64,000 bases of DNA from Streptomyces beigongshangae (GCF_019710745.1 NZ_JAHKJW010000012.1:32179-96178), one strand, 5' to 3'. Shown: positions 7,443 to 19,530, counted from the first letter of the stretch. A program made the numbers and translations. Notes: generated by a model not told the origin, from the letters alone.

Positions 7443-8810
7443 GTGCGCTACGAACTGCCGGATGCGCCCTCGCTCGCCGCCCTGGGCGACGCCGAGTACC
7501 TGGAGCGACTGCGCGTCCTGAAGAAGGAACTGGACCAGGAGCCCGCCACGCCGGACTTCGAACAGGAGCTGTGCCGCGGGACGGTGGGACACGCCGACTG
7601 GAACGTGCGCCGGATCTGCGTCGAAACGCTCTTCGGCCGGTTCGGCGATTCCCCGCCGGCCCGCGAGGCGATCTGCGCGGCGACCCACGACGACGTGGAC
7701 TGGGTGGCGTTCACGGCCATCAACGTGGTGGGGGCGCTGCGGATGCCGGAGGCCGCCGAGCATCTGATCCGCATCTCCGGTTGGCCGAGCAACTTCAGCC
7801 GTCCCGACCGTGCCCGCAAACCGGTCGGCTGCGGCGCCGCACTGACCAAGCGCGCGCTGTGGGAGATCTTCGGCTCCCGGGACCCCGATGAGCTGCGGCG
7901 TCTGGAGGACGAGCACTTCGCGCAGCTGCGCGCGCAGGTGGCGGCCTCCCGCAGGGAGCCCGACCTCGGCGACGCCGTCCTGGTGCCCGGCGGGCTCTCG
8001 ATCGGCGGCGCCCGGGTCTCGGAGGTGGGGCCGTTCCAGATGGACGACGCCGACAATCCGCTGCGCGTCGTCGAGTTGCCGTCGTTCTTCATCGACCGCG
8101 TCGCGGTCACCAACGAACGGTACGCGCGCTTCCTCGCCGACACCGAGGCCGCGGCCCGGGACGGCGACCCCTCCCGGTGGGCGCATCCCGACCAGGGGGA
8201 CGGCAAGGACCACACCCCGGCCCACTGGCGTGACGCGCGGTTCAACCACCCCGCCCACCCGGTGGTCGGCGTCGACTGGTACGACGCGTACGCCTTCGCC
8301 CGCTGGGCGGGCGGGCGGCTGCCGTCGGAGGACGAATGGGAGAAGGCGGCCCGCGGCACCGACGGCCGCCGCTATCCCTGGGGCGAGACATGGGACAGCA
8401 CCCGCGCGCACGGCGTCGAGACGGCCTATCCGGGCGACAACCCGCGCGACCTGGCCGAGCTGGAGGCCCTGCTGGTGCGGACGTCCCCGACCTGGCCGCC
8501 CGAGCCCGTTCTGCCGGCGGACTCGCTTCCGCAGGGCGCCAGCCCTTACGGGGCCCTGAACATGGCAGGCAACGTGTGGGAGCTGACCCGCACGAACTTC
8601 TTCTCCCGGCAGGACATGGCACCGTTCTTCAAGGGGCGCGCCGGACCGCAGTTCATGAACCGGCCCGAGGCGTTCCACGTGCTCAAGGGCGGCACCTGGA
8701 CCTCCCCGCCGGTGTGCATGACCACCTATTACCGCGGCAAGGACCTGTTGACCGACCGGCACAACGAGGTCGGCTTCCGGTGTGTCTACCCCGCCGCCCC
8801 CACCGCCTGA
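7443..8810 (+). CDS. HEAT-like/SUMF1 (FGE-like) enzyme
   Basis: A 455-residue protein. I prefer GTG 7443 (GAAGG upstream) because the frame further upstream runs through hairpins. Residues 1-175 are helical and HEAT-like (HADWNVRRICVETLFGRFGD, DDVDWVAFTAINVVGALRM). Residues about 180-455 form a SUMF1 or formylglycine-generating-enzyme-type domain: PFQMDDADN, FFIDRVAVTNERYARF, HPVVGVDWYDAYAFARWAGG, RLPSEDEWEKAARG, YPWG, NMAGNVWELT, LKGGTWTSPPVCMTTYYRG and GFRC. The family includes FGE and EgtB/OvoA-type iron enzymes. Only one of the two copper-binding Cys of FGE appears conserved, so the reaction is probably not sulfatase activation. Modification of the short upstream peptide is an attractive inference. 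Confidence 0.82.
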   Translation: MRYELPDAPSLAALGDAEYLERLRVLKKELDQEPATPDFEQELCRGTVGHADWNVRRICVETLFGRFGDSPPAREAICAATHDDVDWVAFTAINVVGALRMPEAAEHLIRISGWPSNFSRPDRARKPVGCGAALTKRALWEIFGSRDPDELRRLEDEHFAQLRAQVAASRREPDLGDAVLVPGGLSIGGARVSEVGPFQMDDADNPLRVVELPSFFIDRVAVTNERYARFLADTEAAARDGDPSRWAHPDQGDGKDHTPAHWRDARFNHPAHPVVGVDWYDAYAFARWAGGRLPSEDEWEKAARGTDGRRYPWGETWDSTRAHGVETAYPGDNPRDLAELEALLVRTSPTWPPEPVLPADSLPQGASPYGALNMAGNVWELTRTNFFSRQDMAPFFKGRAGPQFMNRPEAFHVLKGGTWTSPPVCMTTYYRGKDLLTDRHNEVGFRCVYPAAPTA

Positions 8811-8827
8811 ACCGCGTCCACACCTCA

Positions 8828-8865
8828 GCCGCAGCCGCCGCGGGGCCGTGCCCGCCGGCTGCGGC
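8828..8865 (+). terminator. hairpin between operon genes
   Basis: Ten-base arms GCCGCAGCCG (8828-8837) and CGGCTGCGGC (8856-8865) follow the SUMF1-type gene by about 18 bases. It lies inside the presumed operon, so read-through or a fresh promoter would be needed for the downstream genes. A short run of GACTCC repeats follows at about 8887-8907. Confidence 0.4.
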
Positions 8866-8927
8866 GCCCTCGACCGTCACCGACTTCGACTCCGACTCCG
8901 ACTCCGACACACGAAGGGAACCCGAGT

Positions 8928-9659
8928 ATGACCACCCTTTCCCCATCGGCCCCGCCCTCACCGGACCAGCTCCGCTTCGTCAAACAGCGCCTCGTCACGG
9001 CGATCCGGCTGTTCGGCGCACAGGGCTTCGGACACGGTCTGGCGGGATATTTCAGCACCACGGATCCACAGCGACGCGACCACTACTGGGTCAATCCGCT
9101 GGGTGTCGACTTCACCCAGGTGCGGGTGGACGATCTGCTGCTGATCGACCCGGAGGGCAGGGTCGTCGAAGGCCGTGGCACGGTCAACCCGTCGGTCGAC
9201 GCGCTGCACGGCGAGCTGCACCGCGCCCGGCCCGACCTCACGGCCTTCGCCCACACCCATTCACGGCTCGGCAAGGCATGGTCGACCCTCGGCCGCCCTC
9301 TCGACCCGATCACCCAGGACGCCTGCCTGCTGTTCGAACGTCATGAGGTCTACCCCCGTTTCGGCGGGCCGGTCACCGACCGGCAGGAAGGCAAGGAGAT
9401 CGCCGCCGCCCTGGGGAACGGATCGGCGGTGATCCTCCAGAGCCACGGCTTCCTCACCGGCGGCCGGTCGATCGCCGAAGCGGCCTGGCTGCACGTGGCG
9501 ATGGAACGCGCCGCGGACGTCCAGCTGCTCGCGGAGGCCGTGGGCACCCCGCACCGGATCCCCGCCGACGTCGCACGGCAGACCGGTGCGATGCTCGGCA
9601 AGCTGGAGTACGCCGAGCGGCAGTTCGACAACCTCTGCCAGCACCTGGGCGTTCGCTGA
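8928..9659 (+). CDS. class II aldolase/adducin family protein
   Basis: A 243-residue class II aldolase-fold protein. ATG 8928 follows GAAGGGAACC. Zn-binding His residues are visible in FAHTHSRLG and later in LQSHGFLTGG; the N-terminal part has FGHGLAGYFSTTDP and NPLGVDFTQVRVDDLLLID, typical of the family. Members perform retro-aldol cleavage, epimerisation or decarboxylation of hydroxy and keto compounds. In this operon it could split or form a C-C bond on an amino acid or peptide-derived intermediate. It stands 117 bases after the SUMF1 gene and 46 bases before the monooxygenase gene. Confidence 0.87.
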   Translation: MTTLSPSAPPSPDQLRFVKQRLVTAIRLFGAQGFGHGLAGYFSTTDPQRRDHYWVNPLGVDFTQVRVDDLLLIDPEGRVVEGRGTVNPSVDALHGELHRARPDLTAFAHTHSRLGKAWSTLGRPLDPITQDACLLFERHEVYPRFGGPVTDRQEGKEIAAALGNGSAVILQSHGFLTGGRSIAEAAWLHVAMERAADVQLLAEAVGTPHRIPADVARQTGAMLGKLEYAERQFDNLCQHLGVR

Positions 9660-9705
9660 CCTGTCCGGCTCCTCGTCACGCGGATTCACCAGATGGGTCG
9701 TCACC

Positions 9706-10767
9706 ATGAGAATCGGGCTGAACTTCCTGCCCACGCTCGCCCCGGACGAGATTCCGGCCGCCCAGTACTACGCGGAGTGCCTCGATCTGTGCGCCGTGGC
9801 CGATCGCCTGGGTTTCGCCCACGTCAAGGCCGTCGAGCACTACTTCCACCCCTGGGGCGGATACAGTCCCGACCCGGTGGTCTTCCTCTCCGCGGTGGCC
9901 GCCCGCACCAGCCGGCTGCGACTGGTCACCGGTGCCTGCGTCCCGGCCTTCTCCCACCCGGTGAAGCTGGCGGCCTCGCTCGCCATGCTCGACAACCTGT
10001 CGGGCGGGCGGCTGGACGCCGGCTTCGGACGGGCCTTCCTGCCCACCGAGTTCGACGCCTTCGACGTGCCGATGGCCGACAGCAAGGCCCGGATGCGGGA
10101 GGGCGTCGAGGCGATCGTGCGCCTGTGGTCGGCCGACCACTTCCGCTGGGAAGGCTCCTTCCACCGGTTCGGGCCGCTGCCCAGGCTGCTGCCCCAGCCC
10201 GTACAGCGCCCGCATCCACCGGTGTTCGTGGCTGCCACGACCTCGGAGGACTCCTTCGTGTGGGCCGGTGAACGCGGCCACAACCTCATGATCATCCCTG
10301 TCGTGGCGACCCACGAGAGGCTGACCGCACTGCTGGAGCTCTACCACCGGGCCCGCGCCGCCCACGGCCATCCCGGCCCCGGCCGACTGCACGTGAGCTA
10401 CCACGCGTACCTCGCCGAAGAGCGCTCCCGGGCCCTGGCCGAGGCCGAACGGCACTTCGCCGACTACCGGACCAAGCAGCTGGACGCGTACGCGAGCTGG
10501 CGCGGGGTGACCTCCGACCAGTACCCCGGCTACGAGAAAATGGAAGCGGCGGTACGGGCGACCGGATTCCGGGACCTCGTCGAGGACGGCAACGTCATCG
10601 TCGGTTCACCGGGCGACGCCGTCGAAAGCCTGCGCACGGTCGCGGAGCGCTATCCGGGAGCCGAAGCCAGTCTGCACGTACGGTTCGGCGACATCTCCCC
10701 GCACGCGGCCACCCGCACCGTCTCCCTGCTGGGACGGGACGTCCTGCCGAAGCTGACGGGCTCGTAG
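9706..10767 (+). CDS. luciferase-like flavin-dependent monooxygenase
   Basis: A 353-residue LLM-class oxidoreductase with the bacterial luciferase TIM-barrel pattern: MRIGLNFLPTLAPDE, GFAHVKAVEHYF, LRLVTGACVPAFSHPVKLA, LDNLSGGRLDAGFGRAFLP and PHPPVFVAATTSEDSFVWAG. ATG 9706 is used; the frame extends 40 residues upstream, but those codons overlap the end of the aldolase gene in another frame. The family uses FMNH2 or F420 to hydroxylate or cleave C-H, C-C, C-N or C-S bonds. A PNPOx-like flavin protein two genes downstream could supply or handle flavin. The next start codon comes three bases after its stop, so the two genes are co-translated or nearly so. Confidence 0.88.
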   Translation: MRIGLNFLPTLAPDEIPAAQYYAECLDLCAVADRLGFAHVKAVEHYFHPWGGYSPDPVVFLSAVAARTSRLRLVTGACVPAFSHPVKLAASLAMLDNLSGGRLDAGFGRAFLPTEFDAFDVPMADSKARMREGVEAIVRLWSADHFRWEGSFHRFGPLPRLLPQPVQRPHPPVFVAATTSEDSFVWAGERGHNLMIIPVVATHERLTALLELYHRARAAHGHPGPGRLHVSYHAYLAEERSRALAEAERHFADYRTKQLDAYASWRGVTSDQYPGYEKMEAAVRATGFRDLVEDGNVIVGSPGDAVESLRTVAERYPGAEASLHVRFGDISPHAATRTVSLLGRDVLPKLTGS

Positions 10768-10770
10768 GCG

Positions 10771-12012
10771 ATGCCGGCCGGTTCCCCTCCCACCCCGCCC
10801 GCACCCTGGCGCGTCTCCCGGCACGGCCGACGCCTGGCCCCGTCCGTCATCGCGACGGCCCTGCGCGAGGCCGCCGCCGGCGGCGCGATCTCCCTCGCCG
10901 CCGGGTGCCCCGCGGCCGAAGCACTGCCCGTCGAGCAGACCCTCGGGGTGATCGACGGCGTCCTGAGCAGCCCCGGCGCTCTCCAGTACACCGATACCAG
11001 CGGTCTGCCCGCACTGCGCGCGTGGATCGCCGGCCAGGAGTCCCACCGCACCGGCCGCCCGGTCGACGTCACGCAGATCCTCGTGACCCACGGATCGCAA
11101 CAGGGCCTCGACCTGGTGTGCCGGGCCCTGCTCGACCCCGGCGACACCGTGCTCGTCGACCGCCCCAGCTACAGCGGCGCTCTCCAGCTCCTCGGTCTCC
11201 ACCAGGCGCGGGTGCACGACGTGCCCATCGCCGCCGATCCCGAACTGACCGCCCTGACCCGGGCCCTCGAAGAGCACGCGAGCACCCGGATCGTGTATGT
11301 CGTACCGTCTTTCGCCAACCCCACCGGCGCCAGTCTCCGAATCGGTCAGCGCGCCCGGCTGGGGCAGCTGGCGGAGCGCCACGGCTGCGTCGTCGTCGAG
11401 GACGACCCCTATCGGGAGCTGGGGTTCACACCGCGGGGCCCGGATCCGGACGCACCCGTCGCCGCCTTCTCCGAGCGGGTGATCACCCTCGGCAGCTTCT
11501 CCAAGGTGCTCAGCCCCGCCGCCCGCACCGGATACCTGTGCGCGCCGCAGTCGCTGGCCCCGCTCCTCGGCAGGCTCAAGGAGGCGACCGACCTCGGCAA
11601 CTCCGCACTGACCCAGCTGCTGGTCCACGCCTGGATCACCACTCCGGGCCTGCTCGACGACCAACTGGCCCGCCTGCGGGGCATCTACCGGGAGCGCCGT
11701 GACATCCTGACGGCCGCCGTCCGCGCACACCTGGGCGACGCGCTCTCGTTCACCGTCCCCGAGGGGGGATTCTTCCTCTGGGCCCGGCTGACCGACGGCG
11801 ACGACACCCAGGCGCTCCTCACCGGCGCCCTGCGTGAAGGCATGGCCTTCGTGCCCGGCGCCGCCTTCTACGCCCGGGCTCCGGACACCTCGACCCTGCG
11901 TCTGTCGTACGCGGCGGCCGGGCCCGGCGAGATGGCCGAAGGCTGCGCCCGGCTGGCCCGCGCCCTCGACCGGCTGCGGGCGCCGGCGCGGCGGGGGGAG
12001 GGCCGACGGTGA
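10771..12012 (+). CDS. PLP-dependent aminotransferase, LysN/MocR-core type
   Basis: A 413-residue fold-type I aminotransferase of the family that includes 2-aminoadipate aminotransferases and MocR cores, here without a DNA-binding domain. The N-terminus has GAISLAAGCPAAEALPVE. ITHGSQQ-type substrate loop residues appear as ILVTHGSQQGLDLVCRALL. PLP-binding residues are FANPTGASL, VVEDDPYRELGF and the Schiff-base Lys in TLGSFSKVLSPAARTGYL. It starts three bases after the monooxygenase gene and its stop overlaps the next start (GTGA). It is one of two aminotransferases in the operon, which points to a nitrogen-containing product or to removal of an amino group. Confidence 0.9.
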   Translation: MPAGSPPTPPAPWRVSRHGRRLAPSVIATALREAAAGGAISLAAGCPAAEALPVEQTLGVIDGVLSSPGALQYTDTSGLPALRAWIAGQESHRTGRPVDVTQILVTHGSQQGLDLVCRALLDPGDTVLVDRPSYSGALQLLGLHQARVHDVPIAADPELTALTRALEEHASTRIVYVVPSFANPTGASLRIGQRARLGQLAERHGCVVVEDDPYRELGFTPRGPDPDAPVAAFSERVITLGSFSKVLSPAARTGYLCAPQSLAPLLGRLKEATDLGNSALTQLLVHAWITTPGLLDDQLARLRGIYRERRDILTAAVRAHLGDALSFTVPEGGFFLWARLTDGDDTQALLTGALREGMAFVPGAAFYARAPDTSTLRLSYAAAGPGEMAEGCARLARALDRLRAPARRGEGRR

Positions 12013-12542
12013 CCGCGATCATCCACCGGCGGGGCCCCGACGGACATCTGGGCCCCTGTCCGCAGTCGCCCTTCGCCGTGGACACCTTTCTGGCCCAGCC
12101 GCTGGTGGCGCGGCTCGCCACCTGCGGACTGGCCCTCCAGCCGGTCTGGTACCTGTGGGAGGAGGAGGAGTTCTGGGTGATCACCGGCACCTGGTCCGGG
12201 CTGGAGCGGCGCCTGACCACCGACTCCGCCTTCACCCTGGTCGTCGACACCTGCGATCCGGGCACCGGCCGGGTCCGCCAGGTCCTCGCCCGCGGACACG
12301 GCACGGTCACCGCGTTCGACGCCGCCCGGGGACGCCGCAAGCTCAGCCGCTACCTCGGCCCCGACGAGGAGCACTGGGACGCGCGGTTCCGGTGCTCCGG
12401 GCCCGCCGCGACCGCGAACCGCTGGGCGCGCCTGGCTCCCGACTCCCTGCGCATCGCGGACCTGTCCTTCCGCCCCGCCCCCGGCGGGCCGGCCCCCACG
12501 TGCGCCGGCCCGCCGCCCTGCACCCCTGTGAGGAAACCGTGA
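12009..12542 (+). CDS. PNPOx-like flavin-binding split-barrel protein
   Basis: A 177-residue protein resembling the pyridoxamine-phosphate-oxidase-like split barrel: QPLVARLATCGLALQPVWYL, EEEFWVITGTWSGLERRL, FTLVVDTCDPGTGRVRQVLARGHGTVTAFD. Proteins of this fold bind FMN or F420 and reduce or oxidise small molecules. It overlaps the upstream aminotransferase by four bases and precedes the next gene by two, so it belongs to the operon. Possible jobs are F420- or FMN-dependent reduction of an intermediate, or flavin supply to the luciferase-like enzyme. The C-terminal 25 residues are Pro-rich and probably disordered. Confidence 0.8.
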   Translation: MTAIIHRRGPDGHLGPCPQSPFAVDTFLAQPLVARLATCGLALQPVWYLWEEEEFWVITGTWSGLERRLTTDSAFTLVVDTCDPGTGRVRQVLARGHGTVTAFDAARGRRKLSRYLGPDEEHWDARFRCSGPAATANRWARLAPDSLRIADLSFRPAPGGPAPTCAGPPPCTPVRKP

Positions 12543-12544
12543 CC

Positions 12545-13930
12545 ATGCCCACCGCGTACGACTCGCAGGCCCTGGTGTCCGCCGACCGGGAACACCTCGT
12601 GCACCCCTTCCTCCCGGCCTCGCAGCAGGGCCGCATCGTCATGGTCGAGGGCCGGGGGTGCCGGCTGCGCGACGCGGAGGGGCGCGAGTACCTGGACGCG
12701 ACCGCGGGCATGTGGCTGTGCCAGGTCGGGCACGGCCGTTCCGACATCGCGGACGTCGCCGCGGACCAGATGCGCCGCCTCGAATACTCCACGGCCTTCT
12801 GGGACTTCACCCACGACCGGGCCATCACGCTCGCGCAGCGACTGGTCCGGCTCAGTCACCCCGACACCGCTCGCGTCTACTTCACCAGCGGCGGGTCCGA
12901 GGGCACCGAGGCCGCGCTACGGATGGCCCGCCACTACCACCACCGGCGCAAGGAGCCCGGGCGCACCTGGATCCTCACCCGTACCGGCGCCTATCACGGC
13001 GCCGGCTACGCGAGCGGCGAAGTCTCCGACTTCCCCCTCTACGCCACCGGATTCGGCCCTCAGCCGGGCCACGTGCACCGGGTCACCGCGCCCTACCCGT
13101 ACGCGATGGGGCTGGCCGACGCGCCGGAGAAGGTCACCGATGTGCTGCTGGACGAACTGGAGTCGGCCATCGCGGAGATCGGCGCCCACCGGATCGCGGC
13201 GCTGATCGGCGAGCCGGTGCTGGCCCTGGGCGGCATGATCGCCCCACCGCCGGACTACTGGCCGCGCGTCGCGGAACTGCTGCGCCACCACGGCATCCTG
13301 CTGGTCATGGACGAGGTGGTCACCGCCTTCGGCCGCCTCGGTCACTGGTTCGCCGCCGAACGCATGGGCGTACGGCCCGATCTGACCATCCTCTCCAAAG
13401 GACTGACCTCGGGATACTTCCCGCTGGGCGCGGTGCTGCTGACCGCACGGCTGGCGGACGTCCTCAGCGCGGACGCCGGATTCCCCGTCGGCCACACCTA
13501 CAGCGGCCACCCCACGGGATGCGCGGTGGCCCTGGCCAACCTCGACATCATCGAACGCGAGAACCTCCTCGACGCCGCCGACCGGACCGGCGCGCACCTG
13601 GCCGCAGGACTGCGTTCGCTCCACGACCTCCCCCTGGTCGGGGAGACCCGGCAGTACGGGCTGATGGCCGCCGTCGAACTGGTCACGGACCGCACCACCC
13701 GCACACCCCTGCCCGAGGGCACCTACGCCATCGCCGACCTGGTCCGGGACCGTACCGGCGTCCTGGTCCGCGGCGGCCCGCGCGCCCTGACGCTGGCGCC
13801 GCCCCTGGTGATGACCGAGAACGAGACGGACGAAGTCGTCGCCGCGCTCGCCGACGTGCTGGCGAGCATCCCGGCACGGGGCGCGGCCGCCTCCGCGCCC
13901 CGGTCCGCGTCCCCTGCTCCCAGCCCCTGA
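12545..13930 (+). CDS. class III aminotransferase
   Basis: A 461-residue class III PLP aminotransferase (omega-aminotransferase group). ATG 12545 follows GAGGAAAC. Motifs are LDATAGMWLCQVGHGRSDI, YFTSGGSEGTEAALRMAR for phosphate binding, TGAYHGAGYASG, IGEPVLALGGMIAPP, LVMDEVVTAFGRLG with the PLP-ring Asp, and the catalytic Lys in TILSKGLTSGYFPLG. The family transfers amino groups of omega-amino acids, amines or aldehydes. Together with the first aminotransferase it suggests two separate amination or deamination steps. The last 20 residues are Ala/Pro/Ser-rich and likely unstructured. Confidence 0.92.
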   Translation: MPTAYDSQALVSADREHLVHPFLPASQQGRIVMVEGRGCRLRDAEGREYLDATAGMWLCQVGHGRSDIADVAADQMRRLEYSTAFWDFTHDRAITLAQRLVRLSHPDTARVYFTSGGSEGTEAALRMARHYHHRRKEPGRTWILTRTGAYHGAGYASGEVSDFPLYATGFGPQPGHVHRVTAPYPYAMGLADAPEKVTDVLLDELESAIAEIGAHRIAALIGEPVLALGGMIAPPPDYWPRVAELLRHHGILLVMDEVVTAFGRLGHWFAAERMGVRPDLTILSKGLTSGYFPLGAVLLTARLADVLSADAGFPVGHTYSGHPTGCAVALANLDIIERENLLDAADRTGAHLAAGLRSLHDLPLVGETRQYGLMAAVELVTDRTTRTPLPEGTYAIADLVRDRTGVLVRGGPRALTLAPPLVMTENETDEVVAALADVLASIPARGAAASAPRSASPAPSP

Positions 13931-13949
13931 GCGCCGACGGAGAAGACCC

Positions 13950-15170
13950 ATGCCGCACTGCCGACACCGCTTCCCCTTTCCCCGCGTTCCCGCCACCGAA
14001 CTGCCCGCCCAGTACGCCGCGTTCCGCGAGGACGAGCCGGTCGTGCCGGTCGCCATGCCCAGCGGCGACCCCGCCTACCTGATCACCCGCTACGACGACT
14101 CCCGCATGGTCCTCACCGACCCGCGCTTCTCCCGCAGCCTGGAGCTCGCCGGGCTCCGGCTCGGCGCGGTCGGCATCGCCGACCACCTCCTGCTGTCCAC
14201 CCTCGCCAACATGGACCGGCCCGAACACCCGCGACTGCGCCGCACCGTCGCCTCCGCGTTCAGCCGGCAGCACGTGGAGCGGCTGAGGCCCCGCGTGGAA
14301 GAGGTCACCGACGTCTTCCTCACCGAACTCGCCCGCAGCCACCCGCCCCTGGACCTCGCGGAAGCGCTGTGCAACAAGCTGCCCGCCGCCGTCCTGCTGG
14401 AATACCTGGGCATCCCCACGGGGGACCGCCAGGACCTCCTGCACTGGACCAAGGTGCTCACCGACCTCAGCGGCCACACCCAGCAGGAGGTGGACGAGGC
14501 GCGCGAGCTGCTGCACCAGCATCTCAAGGAGGTCATCGCCCGGCGCCGCGGCGAGCCCGGCGACGACGTACTGGCCATGCTCTCCCGACGCTGTTACACC
14601 GACGGCCACATCAGCGAGCTGGAACTCGAAGCGCTCGCCATGTTCCTGCTGATCGGTGGCCTGCACACCGTCGTCTACCAACTCGGTCTCATCGTCGTCG
14701 CGCTGCTGCGCGACCCGGCGCGCGCCGCCGAACTGGCCACGACCGAGCAGACCGAACCCGCCATCGAGGAACTGCTGCGGTTCACCAACGCCGTGGAGTC
14801 CAGCCTCCTGCGGATCACCACCGAGGAGGTGGAGATCGCCGGCGTCACCATCCCGGCCGGAAGCGCGGTCCTGCCCGCCATCCCGGCCGCCAACCACGAC
14901 CCCGAACGGTTTTCCCGCCCGGAAACCATTGACTTCGCCCGCAACGAGCCCGGGCACCTGACCTTCGGCCACGGGATGCACCGCTGCCTGGGCGCGCCCA
15001 TCTCCCGCCTGATGCTCAACGTCGCCGTCCCGGCCCTGTTCCGCCGCCTGCCCGACCTGCGCCTCGCCGTCCCGCCCGGCCGGCTGCACTGGCTCCCCGA
15101 CCGCCTCCTCACCGGCTACGAGAGCATCCCCGTCACGTGGTCGCACGACCCGGGGCCGCCCCGCGCCTGA
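13950..15170 (+). CDS. cytochrome P450
   Basis: A 406-residue soluble bacterial P450. It has the C-helix region NMDRPEHPRLRRTVASAFS, an I-helix LLIGGLHTVVYQLG (Gly-Gly-x-x-Thr in place of the usual Ala-Gly-x-x-Thr), the K-helix EELLR and the haem loop FGHGMHRCLGAPISR with the axial Cys. ATG 13950 lies 19 bases after the aminotransferase stop, so it closes the operon. The substrate is unknown; in this setting hydroxylation, cross-linking or oxidative cleavage of an amino-acid or peptide-derived scaffold is plausible. A ferredoxin gene is not seen nearby, so redox partners must come from elsewhere. Confidence 0.93.
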   Translation: MPHCRHRFPFPRVPATELPAQYAAFREDEPVVPVAMPSGDPAYLITRYDDSRMVLTDPRFSRSLELAGLRLGAVGIADHLLLSTLANMDRPEHPRLRRTVASAFSRQHVERLRPRVEEVTDVFLTELARSHPPLDLAEALCNKLPAAVLLEYLGIPTGDRQDLLHWTKVLTDLSGHTQQEVDEARELLHQHLKEVIARRRGEPGDDVLAMLSRRCYTDGHISELELEALAMFLLIGGLHTVVYQLGLIVVALLRDPARAAELATTEQTEPAIEELLRFTNAVESSLLRITTEEVEIAGVTIPAGSAVLPAIPAANHDPERFSRPETIDFARNEPGHLTFGHGMHRCLGAPISRLMLNVAVPALFRRLPDLRLAVPPGRLHWLPDRLLTGYESIPVTWSHDPGPPRA

Positions 15171-15240
15171 TCAGCGCAGGCCGGGACACAGGCCGGCGGT
15201 GGCGAACGCGTGGGCGCCGTCGTGGCGGAGCACGGCGCGG

Positions 15241-16503
15241 TCAGGCCGCTTCGCGTTCCGCCGCCGGCTCCGGTGCGGGCGGGTCCGTGGTGAGGCGGAG
15301 GCGGCGGACCTGCGGGGCCAGCAGTGCCACGGCCGCCGCCAGGGCGACCAGGGCCGCACAGCCCGCCAGCGCCCGCCGCAGGCCCACCGCGTCGGCGGCG
15401 GGCCCCGCCGCGAGCAGGCCCAGCGGGGCGAAGCCCAGCGCGCCGAACCAGGTGTACGAGCTGACGCGGGACAGGACCTCCTCCGGTATCTCCCGCTGCA
15501 TCGTGGTGGACCACAGCACCGCGCCGACGGCCGTGGTGACGCCCGAGCAGCACATCGCCAGGGCCGTCGCCCAGGCCGGGGCGGCTGCGGCGAGCAGGGC
15601 GATCGGCAGCGCGGCCGGGAACGTGGCCAGCACCGCCACCAGCACGGGCCGCCGCACCCGTATCCGTACCGCCAGCCCCGCCCCGGCGACGGTGCCGAGC
15701 GCCTGGGCCGCCACGACGAGCGACCAGGCCCGCGCACCGCCCGACTGCTCCTCGGCGGCCAGCGGGCCCAGGACGCCGACGGTGGCGTTGAGGCCCGCGA
15801 CCACCACGGCGGAGTGCGCGACGACGGCCCACAGCCACTGCCGGGAGGCGAACTCCCGCCAGCCCTCCCTCAGGTCCTCCCAGCCGGACGAGCCCTTGAC
15901 CCGCCGCGGCGCGGACACGCGCAGGCGTGCGGTGAGGACCGCGCTCACGACGAAGGACGCGGCGTTGAGGGCCAGCGCCCAGCCCGCCCCGAGCCACGCG
16001 ACGGCGACGCCGGACAGGGCGAGGCCGAGGAGGAGGGAGGTGTTGGTGCCGACCCGCAGCAGGCCGTTGGCCTGCTGGAGCCGGTCCGCCGGGACGACCA
16101 GCGGCACCAGCCCGTCCATCGCCGGCGCGAACAGCGCCGTCGCGGTCCCCGCCACCACCGCCAGAGCGCACAGCGCGACCAGCGGCGCGTGAGCGGACAG
16201 CACCAGGACGGCGAGTCCGGCGTAGGCGGCCGCGCCGACGGCGTCGGCGACCACCATCAGCCGGGCCCGGGACATCCGGTCCGCGATCACCCCGCCCAGC
16301 AGGACGAACACCAGCTGCGGCAGCGCCTGGCAGGCCAGCACCAGGGACAGCCGCCCCGGGGTCGCCCCGGGCAGGGCCAGCACGGCGAACCCGAGGGCCA
16401 CCCGGGCGAAGCCGTTGCCGAGGACGGAGACGGTCCGGGCCGAGGCGAGCAGCAGGAACTGCCGGTCGCTCCACAGGGCGCGTCGAGGTGAGAGGACGGA
16501 CAC
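15241..16503 (-). CDS. MFS transporter
   Basis: A 420-residue membrane protein with about twelve predicted helices and the major facilitator loop signature between helices 2 and 3 (GGVIADRMSRARLMVVAD). Helix-rich segments such as LVALCALAVVAGTATALFA, VAVLATFPAALPIALLAAA and AALVALAAAVALL follow. The closest general type is the enterobactin-exporter or macrolide-efflux-like MFS group. It points toward the P450 gene (convergent), and it also follows the beta-galactosidase gene by 45 bases on the same strand. It may therefore export the product of the adjacent cluster or simply be read through from the sugar operon. Confidence 0.88.
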   Translation of the reverse strand: MSVLSPRRALWSDRQFLLLASARTVSVLGNGFARVALGFAVLALPGATPGRLSLVLACQALPQLVFVLLGGVIADRMSRARLMVVADAVGAAAYAGLAVLVLSAHAPLVALCALAVVAGTATALFAPAMDGLVPLVVPADRLQQANGLLRVGTNTSLLLGLALSGVAVAWLGAGWALALNAASFVVSAVLTARLRVSAPRRVKGSSGWEDLREGWREFASRQWLWAVVAHSAVVVAGLNATVGVLGPLAAEEQSGGARAWSLVVAAQALGTVAGAGLAVRIRVRRPVLVAVLATFPAALPIALLAAAAPAWATALAMCCSGVTTAVGAVLWSTTMQREIPEEVLSRVSSYTWFGALGFAPLGLLAAGPAADAVGLRRALAGCAALVALAAAVALLAPQVRRLRLTTDPPAPEPAAEREAA

Positions 16504-16548
16504 GGCGCCGCACTCTACGCGACCCGGGTCGCCTCGGTCCGGACCGCC

Positions 16549-19530
<2,982 letters not shown>

